Source: Lepiota brunneoincarnata
Lineage: Eukaryota > Basidiomycota > Agaricomycetes > Agaricales > Agaricaceae
Reading direction: 5' to 3'
Length of the DNA stretch: 64,000 nt
NCBI GenBank assembly: GCA_023014365.1
Contig: JAEBUN010000009.1
Span: 868,001-932,000 of the forward strand
Shown: positions 1 through 12,383 of the stretch, piece after piece
Layout of the letters: every line of letters begins with the position of its first letter
Position numbering within the stretch: the first letter of the stretch is position 1
Translations under genes and position numbers: made by a program
The notes under the pieces: model-generated
Database searches by the model: none
What the model saw: only the letters and a program-made list of their open reading frames with translations
Told to the model about the DNA's origin: nothing

Positions 1-5
1 CAAGC

Positions 6-2287
6 TTAGAGTGTGTAATAGAATCCGGGCTGTCCTTGGAGGGGCTTGGAGAGCTTGCCCTCTCGAGATAGTTTGTTCATCCTGTAGTTGTACACGAACA
101 TGGCCACGCTCATGAATATGAGTAGGCACTGCGAGCCGATGGTAACACCCAGTCCTAGCTAAGACGTAAGTAACCGTGGGGTGTCCCAGATAAATTAAGA
201 AGCTGACCAGGCAGGTAGCGAGGGGAATCTTTGGCACGGTACGTTGTCGTCGCAATGATACCACCGACGCCACCGAGCATGACAGTTAATGCGCTCTGGA
301 TACTTCTAAACGAAGCGGAGGTAAGAGTCTGGCTCACGATTCAAGAAAAAAAATCACACCTCTTGCTATGCGAGACCACGTTGTTGGATGACTGACAGAC
401 AGGAGGTCAGGACTGATGGCTCATTGTAACCGTGTACTAGTGCGTACCCAAGCCAAAATACCGGGAATGGTTCCGACGTTGCCTGCATTTGTCAAAAATG
501 TCCCTTTGAAAAGATCTTAGTCGCCGGGAAAGAGATTGGCGATGTAAAATAGTTACCGAAATATCTGATCGAATTGTCATTCGCGAAGGCGGTCAACCCT
601 AGTCCAATAAGACAAATACACGCTTGAATGACAATGAAGCCGCTTCGATGTTTGAATCGATCTGAGAGCCAAGAAAACAGCATGCATGTGACGATCTATC
701 CGAGAATGAGCAATTGTAAGAGGACTGCATGGCGAAGCTGCATACGGGAGGTCCATAGGGAGGAGCGCTCTGAATAAATGAATTAGTAACCGCTTAGATA
801 TGGCAAGTGAATCGTGAAGTCATACCAAAAGAAGTGATTGGGTTTGGTTCCAACCCATACCCTTGAGGATAATGGATATGAAATATGCCTGGGCATCTGG
901 GGTATTACATGAGCCGGGAAGACTGTCAAGAGGAAGCGATACGAGCGCTTACAAGCAGGCAGTGTCGTGCAAAGGAACATAATCCCTTCGGGAATGTTTC
1001 ATTCGGATTTGAGGCTTGACCATCATTTTCTGGATGGACTCACCGTATGCCCAGAGCCTCCAATCACAGAGATACGTCCGGACTTTGACGGCAGTCAATT
1101 CATCGGGTACCGCATCCCCGCGATCCTCATCGATTCGCTTCAAGACCAGAGCCGTTTGTTCGCCGGTCAGGAACTTGTTCTTGTGCGGGAAGTCAGGGAG
1201 CCCAAACCAGCAGAGAGCACCCAGGAAAAGTGTGATGATCCCCTCGACTATCTGATGAACGGTTCAAACGCGGGGAAAGAAGCCAGTTGGTCGCTACTCA
1301 CGAAGATCCATCTCCATCCTGCAATGTGCCCCCTGCCGTTGAGTAAGCTGAGTGCCCATGCGAGGATGGGGCTTACTCCGCTCATGGTAATCGAGATGAG
1401 GTAAAAAGCGGCTAGCCTGAGCGGACCAACATTCAGGATTCTGCAGGGAATGCACAGGCGACCGTAAGTTACATACCGTGTTTGCACCTCATGACGCTTG
1501 TACCTAAAGGTCACGTTAAGTTTATCCCTTTAGCAGTAAAACGTGAGCCACTTGCCAGGTCGAGATGACAAGCAGCATCCCCGGTAAGAATGATGCCTGC
1601 GTGGTAGTTAGGTCTAGTAATCGCCGAGTGGAGATACCGCATCCTGGCTCGCACTTGCCTCAAAGGTGCCCAGGAGCACCCGGGTTACAGTCAACCCTTG
1701 CCAGGAGTTGACGAAGCCCATGCCAACCTGAACGGCCCCCCAGCTAACAACAGTGAATGTTATCCAATTACGAACACCAAACTTGTCGAGGATAAGGTTG
1801 CCCGGCAGCTGGCTGGAGGCATTTTGAGTCAGGGAAACGATAGCCCATCGAGAGGGCGAATTAGACCCACAATATGATGTACGGTGGGAAGTATAAGCAA
1901 CTGGCGATGTTAAATCGTGCCCCGACATTGAGTTTCTAGAATGAGGTATGGTTTACGGCCGATCGTGTGTTGGAGGAGCAGAATATACTAACCAATTCAG
2001 CACCCATTCCTGCAGTATGGGCAGCGCCCAAGTTTATTCTGTCAATCAAAGCGAAAGAGTACACCAACGCAAGCAATGGTAGAATGCGAAGGTCAACACG
2101 GAGCCTTAAAGGAATGGTTAGCGGCCTCAAGGACCCGAAGCGAATGGACGGCGCACATCGTTTTCCATTCGAATCCGGGACTGTGGTGAACGACGTCCTC
2201 GGGGTACTCTAGCTTGATGTCCTCTTTGGACGAGTCCTTGGAGGCGTCCTTGGAGCCAAAGTCGATAGAAATCTTGGAAGGCACCAT
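6..2287 (-). CDS. MFS transporter 1, allantoate/nicotinate (Dal5/Tna1-like) family
   Basis: Probable plasma-membrane secondary transporter of small organic anions; the substrate cannot be read from sequence. The gene is split into about ten exons. The start is the ATG at 2287, followed by a charged cytosolic N-terminus. Exon 2 gives the first membrane segment with ALIDRINLGAAHTAGM, the usual DR-N signature of this family. Later exons give QLPGNLILDKFGVRNW, VQVGMGFVNSW with LLGTFE, and the loop motif WLSDRFKHRSGF (MFS motif A type). The protein ends in a short tail (GFYYTL) before TAA at 6-8. Two introns (1597-1658 and 1504-1555) must be spliced with GC-AG borders to keep the frame seen in the two paralogues. 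No internal stop was found in the exons. It is the last of three tandem paralogues on this strand; they look like local duplicates but are clearly diverged. Confidence 0.85.
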
Positions 2288-4305
2288 GGTTCGGAGGGGA
2301 TGGAATGAAGGGAGCTTATCAAGCGCATTGATTTATATATTGTATGGCAACCTAAAGCGCTCTGGTCCTGAGGTCAATTCGGTCAGTGGAAGCCAGATCT
2401 TGCCGGATAGTTCAGGGTCCAATCATCTAACAATCAACGGAGCGGGGACAGAGCGCTGACAAACTGCCCCCAAGGTGTCAACCACCGCTTGGTATACGCT
2501 GCCTCCTAGTGTTGATCTAACTCCGGCATCATAGCATCTGGGCTGGCTGCAGAGTTGCGGGTGTATGTAGTAGAGTGGAATCAACAGGGACCTTCTGATG
2601 CTGATGTCTCCACCCCTCCTCCCCCCTTTTTTTTTTCGCTCTTTAGGTGTAGCAGTCTTACAGACAGTGAGATTGTTGGACTGTTTGGTCAGGGGGATAC
2701 AGCACAGTCTGGCCACGACCTACTTCAATACTGTTCCCGGCACTACTGTGCGATGTTATCCTCACTCCTCTTATCGAGCCTCGCACGGGAAAAGACGAAG
2801 GACCCTCGATAATATGACATCATGGTCGTGTCGTTGGCCTAAGGGTCTGTTCAACCTGGTCCCGAGTACCTGTGAGTACGTCCTGTGTGAGCGCGCCGCG
2901 GTGGTACCTAGCGATGGTGAATATGACGTCTTGAATATCAGTCTTATAATTGTCCCGGGTCGTTAGACCTGCAAGAACTTGTTACACACGGCTAATTTTA
3001 AGCAAAGCAACCCAGCGAGCTTCTCGGCTAGCGTTTAAGTCCCCGGAACTGATATTAGTAAATAGGCCGTTCAAAAACTCGTGGAGGAAAATATGGAGGC
3101 ATAGAGGCTCTCCCTTGGCGTTGGGTTATTCTTAATACTTTCAGTTGATCAAGAGGTAGCATATTCCATTCCTTGTGCTTAGCAGAAGAATTCAGGGACG
3201 GGAAAAATAACGGTCACACCCAAACACGACGTGTAAAGTAGGGCTCATGGACGGTGTACAACTAATAGATCGGCCACTGAGGAGCCTCCTGGAACCTCCC
3301 TCCCCTTCACGGCCATGTTTATTTACTCCTACAATTCGAGTCAAGCTCAGACCAAGGCTGGCTCTCAGCTGTAAGCACGAAGGACGCTGTCGTCCGCATC
3401 AGCTTGGCATCGAACTGATGGGCCACATTTTCTTCGATTCGCACAGAAAATACTAATAAAGGAGTATTTCAAAATGCCCCCCCACGACTGGTCGATTCGG
3501 AGTGCTTGGCTCCGAGCAAGTTATCGCTCAGGGGTGGACGATCGGTCAAGATTCTGGAACGTACCTGAGCCGTATCTCTGTAAATGCATTTGAAGGTATT
3601 ACCTGTGGTGGGTGGGTAGCGGAGATGATGGATCGGCACAGAACCTCAACACTACTGATACACTTGTGCCGTAATCAAAATCAGACTTGGTAGGTATCAG
3701 GGTGACCAATTATCAAGTGCGGCCCATTCTGGTCATCAATCGCGTTAGGACCCATTAACTGTTAACACGCGGAGCAAAGTCCATCGACTGGGGTAACGCA
3801 CTATCGTGGGGTCGGTTAGGATCAGACCTAGAATGTTTTCGGAAGCAGTGAAGAGAAAGACTACTGTAGCCGGTTAAGTCATGTCCAAAGCAAAAGCCCT
3901 CCATGGAACGAAACCAGGCATTCTGTGGCGTGGGAGGCTACTCCCAAATGGGGGGGGACATCAAACTAGGTTGGGGTGAAAGTGCGCACCTGAGTATGTT
4001 TGAAAACAGTGGGAATACGGCCGAAATTTCCTCCCGTTCAGTGCGGCTTCTAATGAAAGACCCAGGCCAATGGTATGACGATTCAGAGTAGATCGAACAT
4101 GCGGCTTTCACAAGTGCCAGATTCGGTCTCTTAGAATCAAAATAGTATTCGGAAGACGGACGCTGCGATTTAATGGCGGTGTATGGCCAAGTGGCTCACT
4201 ACAGTACAATGTCTTGCGTCTGGCAGTTGCTAGAGGCACATTACAAAACGATGATGATACAAGTTCATGCTCTAGATTCAACATAAGCAGTGCACCCAAC
4301 CCACT
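2288..4305. other. Intergenic stretch without recognisable gene
   Basis: About 2 kb between the first and second transporter genes. Open frames on both strands are short and resemble no family I know. It holds a pyrimidine-rich tract near 2614-2640. It must contain the promoter of transporter 1 and the 3' end of transporter 2. At 2.0 kb it is one of the two longest gene-free gaps in this otherwise compact window, so a degraded gene or mobile-element relic is possible but not visible to me. Confidence 0.5.
2331..2340 (-). promoter_or_regulatory. TATA-like element upstream of MFS transporter 1
   Basis: Read on the minus strand this is ATATATAAAT, about 45 bp before the ATG at 2287. It is the only A/T-rich block of this kind near the start. 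Assignment as a core promoter element is by position only. Confidence 0.35.
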
Positions 4306-6593
4306 TTAGAGTGTGTAGTAGAAGCCGGGTTGGTCTTCCAATGGTTTGGATAGTTTTCCTTCGCGCAGTAGCTGGTTTTTCCGCCGGAAATGTATTGCAG
4401 TGACGAGAACTGCGGTGATGAGGAGCACTTGGGTGCCAATAGTAACCATAAGGCCTGGAGACCAAGATGAATAAACAAGGAAGAAGTATTGGTGAGGAGT
4501 GCCCACCTGGGGTGTATCTGGGAAAATCCTTAGCGCGGAAGACAGTTGTTGCTACGATTCCCCCCAAACCAGCAAGCATAACTGTCAGCGCAGTCTGAAC
4601 GGTCCTGTTCCTCATCGTTAGTTCCTGAGCCCCAAAGGTACCCCAAAGCAGAATTCATTACCGTTTGCTATGTGAAACGACGTTGTTCGAGGACTGATAT
4701 GACCGATGAGACAGAGAAGATCGAAATGGAACGAGGACCTACGTATGCAAGGACACCAGGAGCGGTCCCACTATTACCGATGTTCGTCAGGAAGATACCT
4801 ACTCGCTGTCAGGGAAATGTGTCGAGCTCAATTCAAAAGGGACCAACCGAAATACCGGACAGCCGTTATCCTTGGCAAAGGCAGTCAACACCAACCCGAT
4901 AATGCAGACGATGGCGTGAAAAATGATAAAGCCACTCCGGTGCTTGTACTTGTCAGATAGCCACGAGCAGAGCATGACAGTGACGATCTGTCGTAATAAT
5001 AATTTGAGACAACGCCAAGCAAACGATAGCGACACGTGTTTTACTCACTGGGGGTGCAAAAGGCGGAGCACTCTGACAGGGATGTTGGTGAGCGTGCGAC
5101 TGGATCCGTATGAGAGTCGACGTACCAGGAGGAGAGCTTTTGTCTGTGACCAGCCGAAGCCTTTGAGAATGATAGATATAAAGTATGCTTGGGCAACTGG
5201 AATACCGGTCAATATGTTTTACCTCTCTCTCTTTACGAGAAGCGGGATGTACTCACGCGCAGGCATTGTGGTGCAAAAGAACATGACGCCTATAACCAAC
5301 TGAATCAATAATGTTGATCTTGAGTTTTGGTGGGTCCTACCATATGCCCACAGCCTCCAATCCTTCAAGTGTCGGCGGATCTTCTCGCCGGTAAGAGGGT
5401 CAGGAACAGAGTCGCCTCGGTCATCCTCGATTCTCTTCAATACGACTTCGGTTTGCTCGGGCGTCAAGAAGCGGTTTTGGTGAGGGAACTTCGGGTATGA
5501 AAAACCAGGCGATAACACCAAGGAAAATGGTGATAGCACCTTCGACGATCTAATCCGAGGTAAGGTCACCAATCATGCAGACAACAAGGGGGACGCACAA
5601 AAATCCATCTCCAGCCGGCAATATTTTGTTTACCGTTGAGGAGACCGAGAGCCCAGGCCAGAATAGGGCTTACACCACCCATCGTCACTGATATGAGGTA
5701 GAAAACGGCCATACTGGAATCCCCCGGTCAGCTCACCGAGAGAGAAAGCATCCTCTGAGAACAACAAACCGTTTCTGGACCTCATGCCGTTTGTACCTGC
5801 GGTTGACAAGCGTGTCAGTGGACATTGCAGGGTCATTGAGTAGCCACTTACCAAGTAGAGATGAGGAAAACCATTGCAGGAAAGAAGGGAGCCTAGAGCA
5901 TTACAATGGGTACAATAGGCGAACCCATAATGGTAATTGCCACCGTACCTCGAATAAGCCCAGGAGAGCACGAGTCAGAGTAAGTTGGCCCCAAGAGGTC
6001 ACAAAGCCCATGCCCAGTTGAACAGCGCCCCAGGCCAAAATGCTGAACGACATCCAAATCCTAACTCCGATCGACCGAAGAGCGATGTTGCTCGGGAGCT
6101 GACTGTAGGGGGAACTCTGAGTGAATTGTGGGGGGGCGCCAACTAAAGGTACGTACAAGAGGATATATGGGACGAAGAAAATGCATGATGCAATACTGTA
6201 TCGCGCTCCCCTTTGCAATTCCTACATCAGTACAGACAAGCGTTAGAATGCTGGTCAAACGATCTGGAATATAGAGGACAGCGCAGACGGACCAAGTCGA
6301 CGCCCATTCCCGCTGTGTGGGCGGCGCCCATGTTTATTCTGTCAATCAGGCAGAACGAGAAGAACAATGCAATTAGGGGAAGGACGCGAAGATCGACCCA
6401 TAACCTAGATTCAAGCCATCAACACCATCAGACGTGCGGGAGGGGGACAGAAGACGCACATTGTCTTCTTCTCAAAAATTGCCTGGTCGCGACTTGCATC
6501 ACCAGTCTCGAGCTTGACCGAGTCAAGGGATGATTCCTTGGAGACGGCCTTGAGATCAGATTCTGTATAGTATTCACGGTCTGATGTCGACAT
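4306..6593 (-). CDS. MFS transporter 2, allantoate/nicotinate (Dal5/Tna1-like) family
   Basis: Second tandem paralogue, probably a proton-coupled transporter of a carboxylate or vitamin-like anion. The chosen start is the ATG at 6593 (MSTSDREYYTESDL); an upstream in-frame reading would add an unlikely proline/serine-rich leader, and a TATA-like element lies 85 bp before this ATG. Recognisable segments are ALIDRINLGAAHTAG-type sequence near 6310-6350, VQLGMGFVTSWGQL with LLGLFE around 5950-6030, YKRHEVQKRF, WLSDKYKHRSGF near 4950, and the terminal QPGFYYTL before TAA at 4306-4308. Introns are short and have GT donors at the two positions where transporter 1 uses GC, for example TG followed by GTAAGT near 5850. 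The frame is open throughout the exons I could join. Confidence 0.85.
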
Positions 6594-7483
6594 TGTGTGA
6601 CTCTCGAGTGGGGGGGGCGAGAGGGGGGACGACAGTGGGAGGACGAGTGAGGGGATGACAGTGAGAACATGAAGATCTTTATACGAAAGTGTCAACCGAA
6701 AGGACAAGTGTGAGGCTTGGCCGCACCAACGCCTACCCTGGCCTGGCAGATTCAGGGCGTGATCAAGCCTAACAGTGGGAAAGTGACTTACCGCCAGCTG
6801 TCGTAAGGGCTCGAAAGCAGGGCTGATCTTGGAAAGCCCCGATTAGTTCATCGAGTGATATTTGTTCCGAGGTGATGAAAAAGATTGGAAGACGGGGACA
6901 TAACCTCTCTATCAGTCTCCACTCGGGGATAGTTCTGGTGATGGGGTCGCCACAGGATATTCAAATGTGGGAACAACCTTTTCCGACTTTTTCATAAGCA
7001 GAGGTGATGGCAAAGAATGTGCAGTAATGGCTGGAGTGGTGGCTTCATCCCTGTCTCCATTGTCGGACCGTTGCCTGAAGCCTGAGATTTGCTCACTTGT
7101 TCGGTTGGACTGAGAAACCTGATCCCTCGGCATTATGCGGCCATAGGGCCGTCCGGATTGGGACGACCCTCGTGGGTTCTGTGGGCCGCTGCCAGTGGCG
7201 CCCATCCTCACTGGGGCTGGCTGGGAGTGCACGACTTTTAACTTGTGTGTGCATCTATCAAACTCGGTTCTTTCTCCAGCTTATGACCGAATTCATCATG
7301 ATCTCTTCTGTGTGTATCTGTATCACGCCCATCAGTTTTAGGTGTGATCGGCCTATTATTGATAACCTGTCCATCGCCTTGGGCTCGATGTATTTTAGTG
7401 CCTACGTACACACAACCGTCAATTGTCCAAGAAGGAACAGTCCAACCATGGGTTTCTCTCCGCCCCTCTGACGCCATTTCATA
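6594..7483. other. Intergenic stretch between transporters 2 and 3
   Basis: Besides the promoter of transporter 2, there are two consecutive minus-strand open frames, 7238-7477 and 6912-7232. Both are rich in Ser, Pro, Arg and Gly and look like no known family. They start immediately beyond the stop of transporter 3, where its 3' untranslated region should lie, so I do not call them genes. Confidence 0.4.
6677..6683 (-). promoter_or_regulatory. TATA-like box of MFS transporter 2
   Basis: The minus strand reads TATAAAG, 84 bp upstream of the ATG at 6593. Spacing fits a fungal core promoter. It supports the ATG at 6593 as the start rather than one further upstream. Confidence 0.4.
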
Positions 7484-9876
7484 TCACAAAGTATACAAGA
7501 AGCCCACCTGTCCCTCAACCCCGGTTCCCAAATGGGCCATGCGATTCTGCCGCCTGAAATACACCGTGGTAATGGCAAGGAGGATGAGTAAGATCAGCTG
7601 ACTAGTAATAGTCGCGTAAATGCCTGGAATGTAACGAGGGAAATCCTCCTGACGGAATACCGTCGTTGCAAAGATACCGCCAACCCCACCAAAGGAGATG
7701 ACCATAGCTGTCGATACAGCGCGCTTCGAGTGTGAAACAGTATTGTTTGCGGACTATTTCAGGCAAAGTACAGATAAGTACTTCTGAATGCAAAGGCCAT
7801 AAATGTCAACCACCCACATAGGCAAGGATCCCAGGAATACACCCCGCTGAACCGCCATTGGCTAAGAATATCCCTTTGGGAAGTTTCTTCAACGAATCGT
7901 CTTCGTCCCGAAGACAAGGGCCACAACATACCAAAGTACCTCCACGCTGCTGAGTTGACGAAACCTGTCAAAAACAGCCCGAGCAGGGTCATGCCTGTCT
8001 GGAGGGCAATGAAGATCGCTCGGTGCTTATACTTGTCTGAGAGCCATGCGAAGAACATAATGCTTATGGCCTAATTGATCATATTAGTTAGCTCAGTGGT
8101 GCCAATAACCCACTGATCCTGGAACCTTGAACGCACCACAAACACATATGGGGGTGCACTCTGTACAAAGCAAGCTATCAGGTCTCTGACATATGGCGAC
8201 CCTAGCAAGCACCTTACATACCAGCAGCAACGAATCCGCAACAGACCATCCCATCCCCCGCAGAATGATCGTTACGAAAAACCTGATCAGCACCAATGAG
8301 TGGGTTCCAGTGGTGCGGGCTTTGAGCGCATCGTCCCACGTACCCAATGGCATACGCAGGAACCGTCGCGCAGAAATACATCAAGGCTATGTTTTCGCGG
8401 GACAGCGGGACAGACGTCAACGCTCATGATTTCCACGGGATTAACGGGTAAAGAGCGCTTACAGAAGGCCCACATCTTCCAGTCCTTGAGGCATAGCACC
8501 ATCTTCTGGACGGTCAACTTATCCGGGATAGAGTCCCCGCGATCTTGCTCAATACGATCCAGCACCACTTTGGTTTCCTCCGTGGTTAAAAACTTGTTTT
8601 GGTCAGGAAAATCCGGTATGAAAAACCACGAAATGAGCCCGAGGGCAATGGTAATTGCACCCTCAACTATCTATCCAACAGGAACAGTCAAGCGTCAGGG
8701 AGGCGATCATTGATTTAATCAACGCAGGACTCACGAAAATCCAAGCCCATGCCGGAAGGCCTCGCTTCCCATTAAGGAGAGTCAGGACATACGCAAAAAT
8801 GGGGCTGAACCCCCCTGTCAATATGGAGACCACATAGAAAGCGCCCAACCTTCATTCCAGTGACCCAGAACATGAAAACTCAGGGTCAGTCGCAAGACAT
8901 ATCAACACGCACCACCACCCGGCAAGTCTTACCGTTTTTGTACTTCGTGGCGTGTATACCTAGGGCAGCGAGGCAGTCGGTTATGCGATAAGAGCACAAC
9001 CTTAAAGAGATGACAGGGGCCTCACCAGGTGGTGATCACAAACACTAACGCGGGAAAGAAACCAGCCTGAGTGAAAAGAAATACCCTCTTCAGCACAAAA
9101 TATCTTGAAGAGGCTGTAAGGCCTCTTACTTCAAAAGCACCGAGCAAAACCCTGCAAAGGGCGAGGTATTCCCAAAATGGGACGAAACCCATTGCAAATT
9201 GGACAGCCCCCCATGACACGACGCAAAACGTCAACCAATTGCTCACACCGAATTTTCGGAGAACAATGTTGCTAGGAAATTGTCTGATGGGGCAAGGGAA
9301 ATCAGAAGGTCAGTACTGGGCCGCTTTATTTTCAGCAAAAGGAGAGCGGAAACCGTTCAGGCGTCCTTGAGGGGGTGACAAATGAACTTACAGAATGGTG
9401 TAAGGAACGAAATAGATAAACGATATGATGGTGTAACGAGATCCAACACTGAGATGCTGTGAAAAAAGCGCGTCCACAAATCAGTACTCCACAAACCCTC
9501 GCCGACTCGTCAGCGTCAGGATAAGATGACAAACAAGATCATGATCCATCCCTGCAGTGCGCGCAATCCCCAGGTTTGTCCTATCTATCAACGCAACGGC
9601 GTACAACAAGCCCAACAAAGGGAGCATACGCCAGTCAACACGACGGCTACACGGGGGAAAAACGAATCCGCATCAGAAACTTGGACACACATAAAACATA
9701 AGAAATTACGTGCACCCAGGGACGCACACTCACATAAGTCTCGTTTGGTGAGCGACCGATTTTTCGGCCTGCTCAACGTCAGCACCAAGTTCCGCTTCGC
9801 ATTGTACAATCGAGTCCACTTTAGAAGCGATATCGACGTCCGCGGTGGACGCAATCTGACTGTGAGTGACAGGCAT
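7484..9876 (-). CDS. MFS transporter 3, allantoate/nicotinate (Dal5/Tna1-like) family
   Basis: Third member of the tandem array. Exon 1 starts with ATG at 9876 (MPVTHSQIASTADVD), a soluble acidic leader of about 48 residues. An intron with donor GTGAGT and an acceptor ending GTGTAG joins it to the first membrane segment, LYAVALIDRTNLGIARTAGM. Further exons give AMGFVPFWEYLALCRVLLGAFE, then AGFFPALVFVITTW, YTRHEVQKR, the acidic loop with LDRIEQDRGDSIPDKL, and WLSDKYKHRAIF near 8040. The C-terminus is GFLYTL before TGA at 7484-7486, matching the GFYYTL end of its neighbours. All splice borders examined are GT-AG. It differs from the other two throughout, so the duplication is not recent. Confidence 0.85.
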
Positions 9877-10176
9877 TTAATTCAAGGTGTCGATTTGATT
9901 GAAAGGAGACGATGGAAAGAGACGAAAACGTAAGGAATGTAGGGGGTGAAGACACGAAACACGACGAACGAGCGACAGTGGTCTAGAAAAGACCTTTTTA
10001 TTGGCAACCGAGTGTGCTGTGAGCGGGTACAGCCAGAGTGGGGCGAGCTTTACAAACGGTAAGGAAGATGCTATCAAAGTAAAACGGACGCGCTGACCAA
10101 CCTGGCCTCTCTCTAACCCCCTCCCCTCCCGGACACTTTAGAGGGCCACGAGAACAGAAGCAACCACCCCACTTTG

Positions 10177-10979
10177 CTACCGCAAATCAGCTGGCAGTGG
10201 CGTTGGGGAAGAAAGCAGTTCCAGACCTTGTGTGGCACTGAGCATCCACTCGGATCGCAATCCAAGATGGAGAACGGGTGCAAAGAGCAGAAGGCGCGAC
10301 ACATGACACAAGAGTTCGTGGAGGCACGGCGCTATTCGATGCAGTGACCGGATTTGAGGATGCGAATCGCGTTGAATCACTCACAGACGAGAAGCGCCGT
10401 TAGTAACATGGCCGATGAGGCGTAGGCTCTACCGTAAACTTGCAGCTGTACCAGGAACCTCAGAAGCCTTCTATTATCTGCAAGGCTAACGGATGTGCGG
10501 CTCGCTCCCCGTTTCGCCAGACGCATTGGGCAAAATATCATGTCTGTCAGTCCTGGCATGTCTGGGATGTGAAGATCAGTGGCGCGCGACACGCTAGGTA
10601 ATGCATGCCATTTATTCAATTCTGCGAGAAAGTCCGTCACGGCCTCTTCTGCCAGATAGTCCTGATCCCGTGGATTGGAAGCGATGCTGGGCGGTTGATA
10701 CATCGAACAGGGGACTCGATTCTGATTGACCGCGGCAGCAGGCGACTCCGATATCGGCCAGAAGGCAAGGAACTATATGCGCCGGTTGATTTTGGGGCTT
10801 TGAATGCTCAGCGGGGATCTTCGCCCGAAGGTAACGCAGTCTTGGTTTAAGGAAGGGATGTCGGTGTCTGGCGGTGCTAGGTAGAAGGGGTTGCTCGAAT
10901 GAGTCCAGCATGAAAGCAAGTACAATAAGCATGCACAACGATAGATATATGTACACAAGTACCGGTCCATATGCAGCAA
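10177..10979 (-). CDS. Hypothetical protein, weakly supported
   Basis: I do not recognise this. Three exons can be joined on the minus strand: one ending near 10835 (DTDIPSLNQDC), one from 10772 to about 10388 (contains SIASNPRDQDYLAEEAV and RLLRFLVQLQVYGRAYASS), and a last one ending at TAG 10177-10179. The intron between the last two has a GTGAGT donor and an AATAG acceptor and keeps the frame. The C-terminal exon is hydrophobic, with a possible membrane-associated segment (HELLCHVSRLLLFAPVLHLG). The start is uncertain; an ATG at 10979 is the furthest possible. It lies only 45 bp downstream of the NMA1 stop on the same strand, leaving little room for a promoter, which counts against the 5' part of the model. 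Confidence 0.3.
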
Positions 10980-11024
10980 AATCTATGAATTCTAAGCACC
11001 AACTTAACCCTATCCCGCAGCACA

Positions 11025-12243
11025 TCAGCATATCTGCGATACCTCCTTCCTAGAGGTACTACCACTGGCCTCCCTATCCTTTCCCTTGTCCGCACCAGAA
11101 GTATTAGAACCTTCATCGAGATACAAACCGTTTTGCTCGATGTAGTCGACGACAGCATTTGGTAGTAGGTACCGCACAGAAAGACCTCTCCTTAAAAACA
11201 AGCGGACCTTGGTATTGAGATTAGAACCAGTCGGGAAAAAAGTGGCTCATAAGGTAACTTGCCGTACCTTTGTGCTAGAAACATCGTTCTGGATGAGCTG
11301 TGATATAAGATAAATGTTATTGCGCCATCGCGCAAGGGCATCTACTGCTTGATCCATCCCTGTCCCAGCCCTCTCGACGATCAAGCATCCGTACCGGCCC
11401 AAAATATGGTCCAACTACGACGGCTGTCAACAGTGGCTTATTGACCACATGTAAAACATACATCGGCATAGCTCCAGACTCCTGGCTCACTCATAGTGGC
11501 AATGAGGTCTGAGCCCGCAAGAAGCATCGGACGAACGGTTCTGTGATCACCATCTTGAGTCTGGACGCCTCCAAGGACAGTGTTTATCTCATGATCAAAG
11601 TGGTCCAGCACGATGGCAGTACGTTGGTATGACTGGAAAGCTTCCCAAGTATCGACCATCAACCAATTATTAGATTCCTCTGCGGCAAGGGTGCACATGC
11701 CGACCCTGAACGAAGCACGATCAATATTATCGAAATGCGCAAGGCGTGATAAACAATGGTAAATTGATAAGAAAATGTCAAAAATACATAATGTTGGGAG
11801 AAATGGGAAGTCGCAAGTAGCTGGGCAACGACACACCCGGCAGAACAAAATCATGCCCCCAAAACAGGAAATCAGGTGGTTTTCCGCGGATCCCGCAGGT
11901 AACAACAGTACACCGAGTTGGAGAAACAAGAACACAGATGGGAAGTGGGAGGGTTGACTCACCGGTGGCGACCGCTGAGAAGGCCAGGCTTCTTGTACAT
12001 GTCGCTGACGGGACTGAGGTAACCGCCGACTATTTCGAAATCGGTGTTTTGTCTGACATAGTCCTTTGCCATTTCGAACATGCGTAGGTGGAGATACGTG
12101 ACTGGACTGAAGGAGCCACACGCTACGAGGACGATGGGTGTTTTAGTGGGATCGCGGAGGGTGCGGCTGAGGCGGTGGTGGGGGAAGGAGTAGTTTGGAG
12201 GGTTTGTAAAGGACTCTGCGAGGTGTACGTTTGGCGCGGCCAT
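11025..12243 (-). CDS. NMA1: Nicotinamide/nicotinate mononucleotide adenylyltransferase
   Basis: Joins NMN or nicotinate mononucleotide to AMP from ATP, giving NAD or deamido-NAD, the last common step of NAD synthesis and salvage. Four exons fit together (12243-11963, 11705-11462, 11414-11268, 11207-11025), coding about 284 residues, normal for the family. Near residue 40-55 is GSFSPVTYLHLRMFEMA, the nucleotidyltransferase motif in its fungal NMNAT form, followed by GYLSPVSDMYKKPGL and, after the first intron, HRVGMCTLA. The third exon ends in NDVSSTKVR, the conserved ISSTKVR-type ATP-phosphate motif. The tail is polar (GSNTSGADKGKDREASGSTS). The ATG at 12243 is preferred; one in frame at 12294 would add a Pro-rich leader. 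It diverges from the POL4-like gene with 140 bp between the two start codons. Confidence 0.93.
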
Positions 12244-12383
12244 TGGGGAAGGGGGAGGAGTGAGAGGGAGAGGAGATTGGTAAGTCGAGCACATCATTAA
12301 GCACGATAGATGTCGCGATGGGGCAATTAGTTCCCACGCCCTCCAATACTCTGGGCTCCTGTGACACAATCATCCATCGATCC
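12244..12383. promoter_or_regulatory. Shared divergent promoter NMA1 / POL4-like
   Basis: Only 140 bp separate the start codons of two well-supported, divergently transcribed genes, so both core promoters must lie here or overlap the first exons. No clear TATA box is visible on either strand. Confidence 0.55.

Noticed and set aside
2598..2966. 122-codon plus-strand frame between transporters 1 and 2
   Set aside because: Sequence is Leu/Ser/Pro-rich translation of a pyrimidine tract and flanks; it resembles no family and overlaps another open frame.
11438..12121. 227-codon minus-strand frame through the NMA1 region
   Set aside because: It reads through the first NMA1 intron; only its last third is the genuine second exon. 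The spliced model matches NMN adenylyltransferase better.
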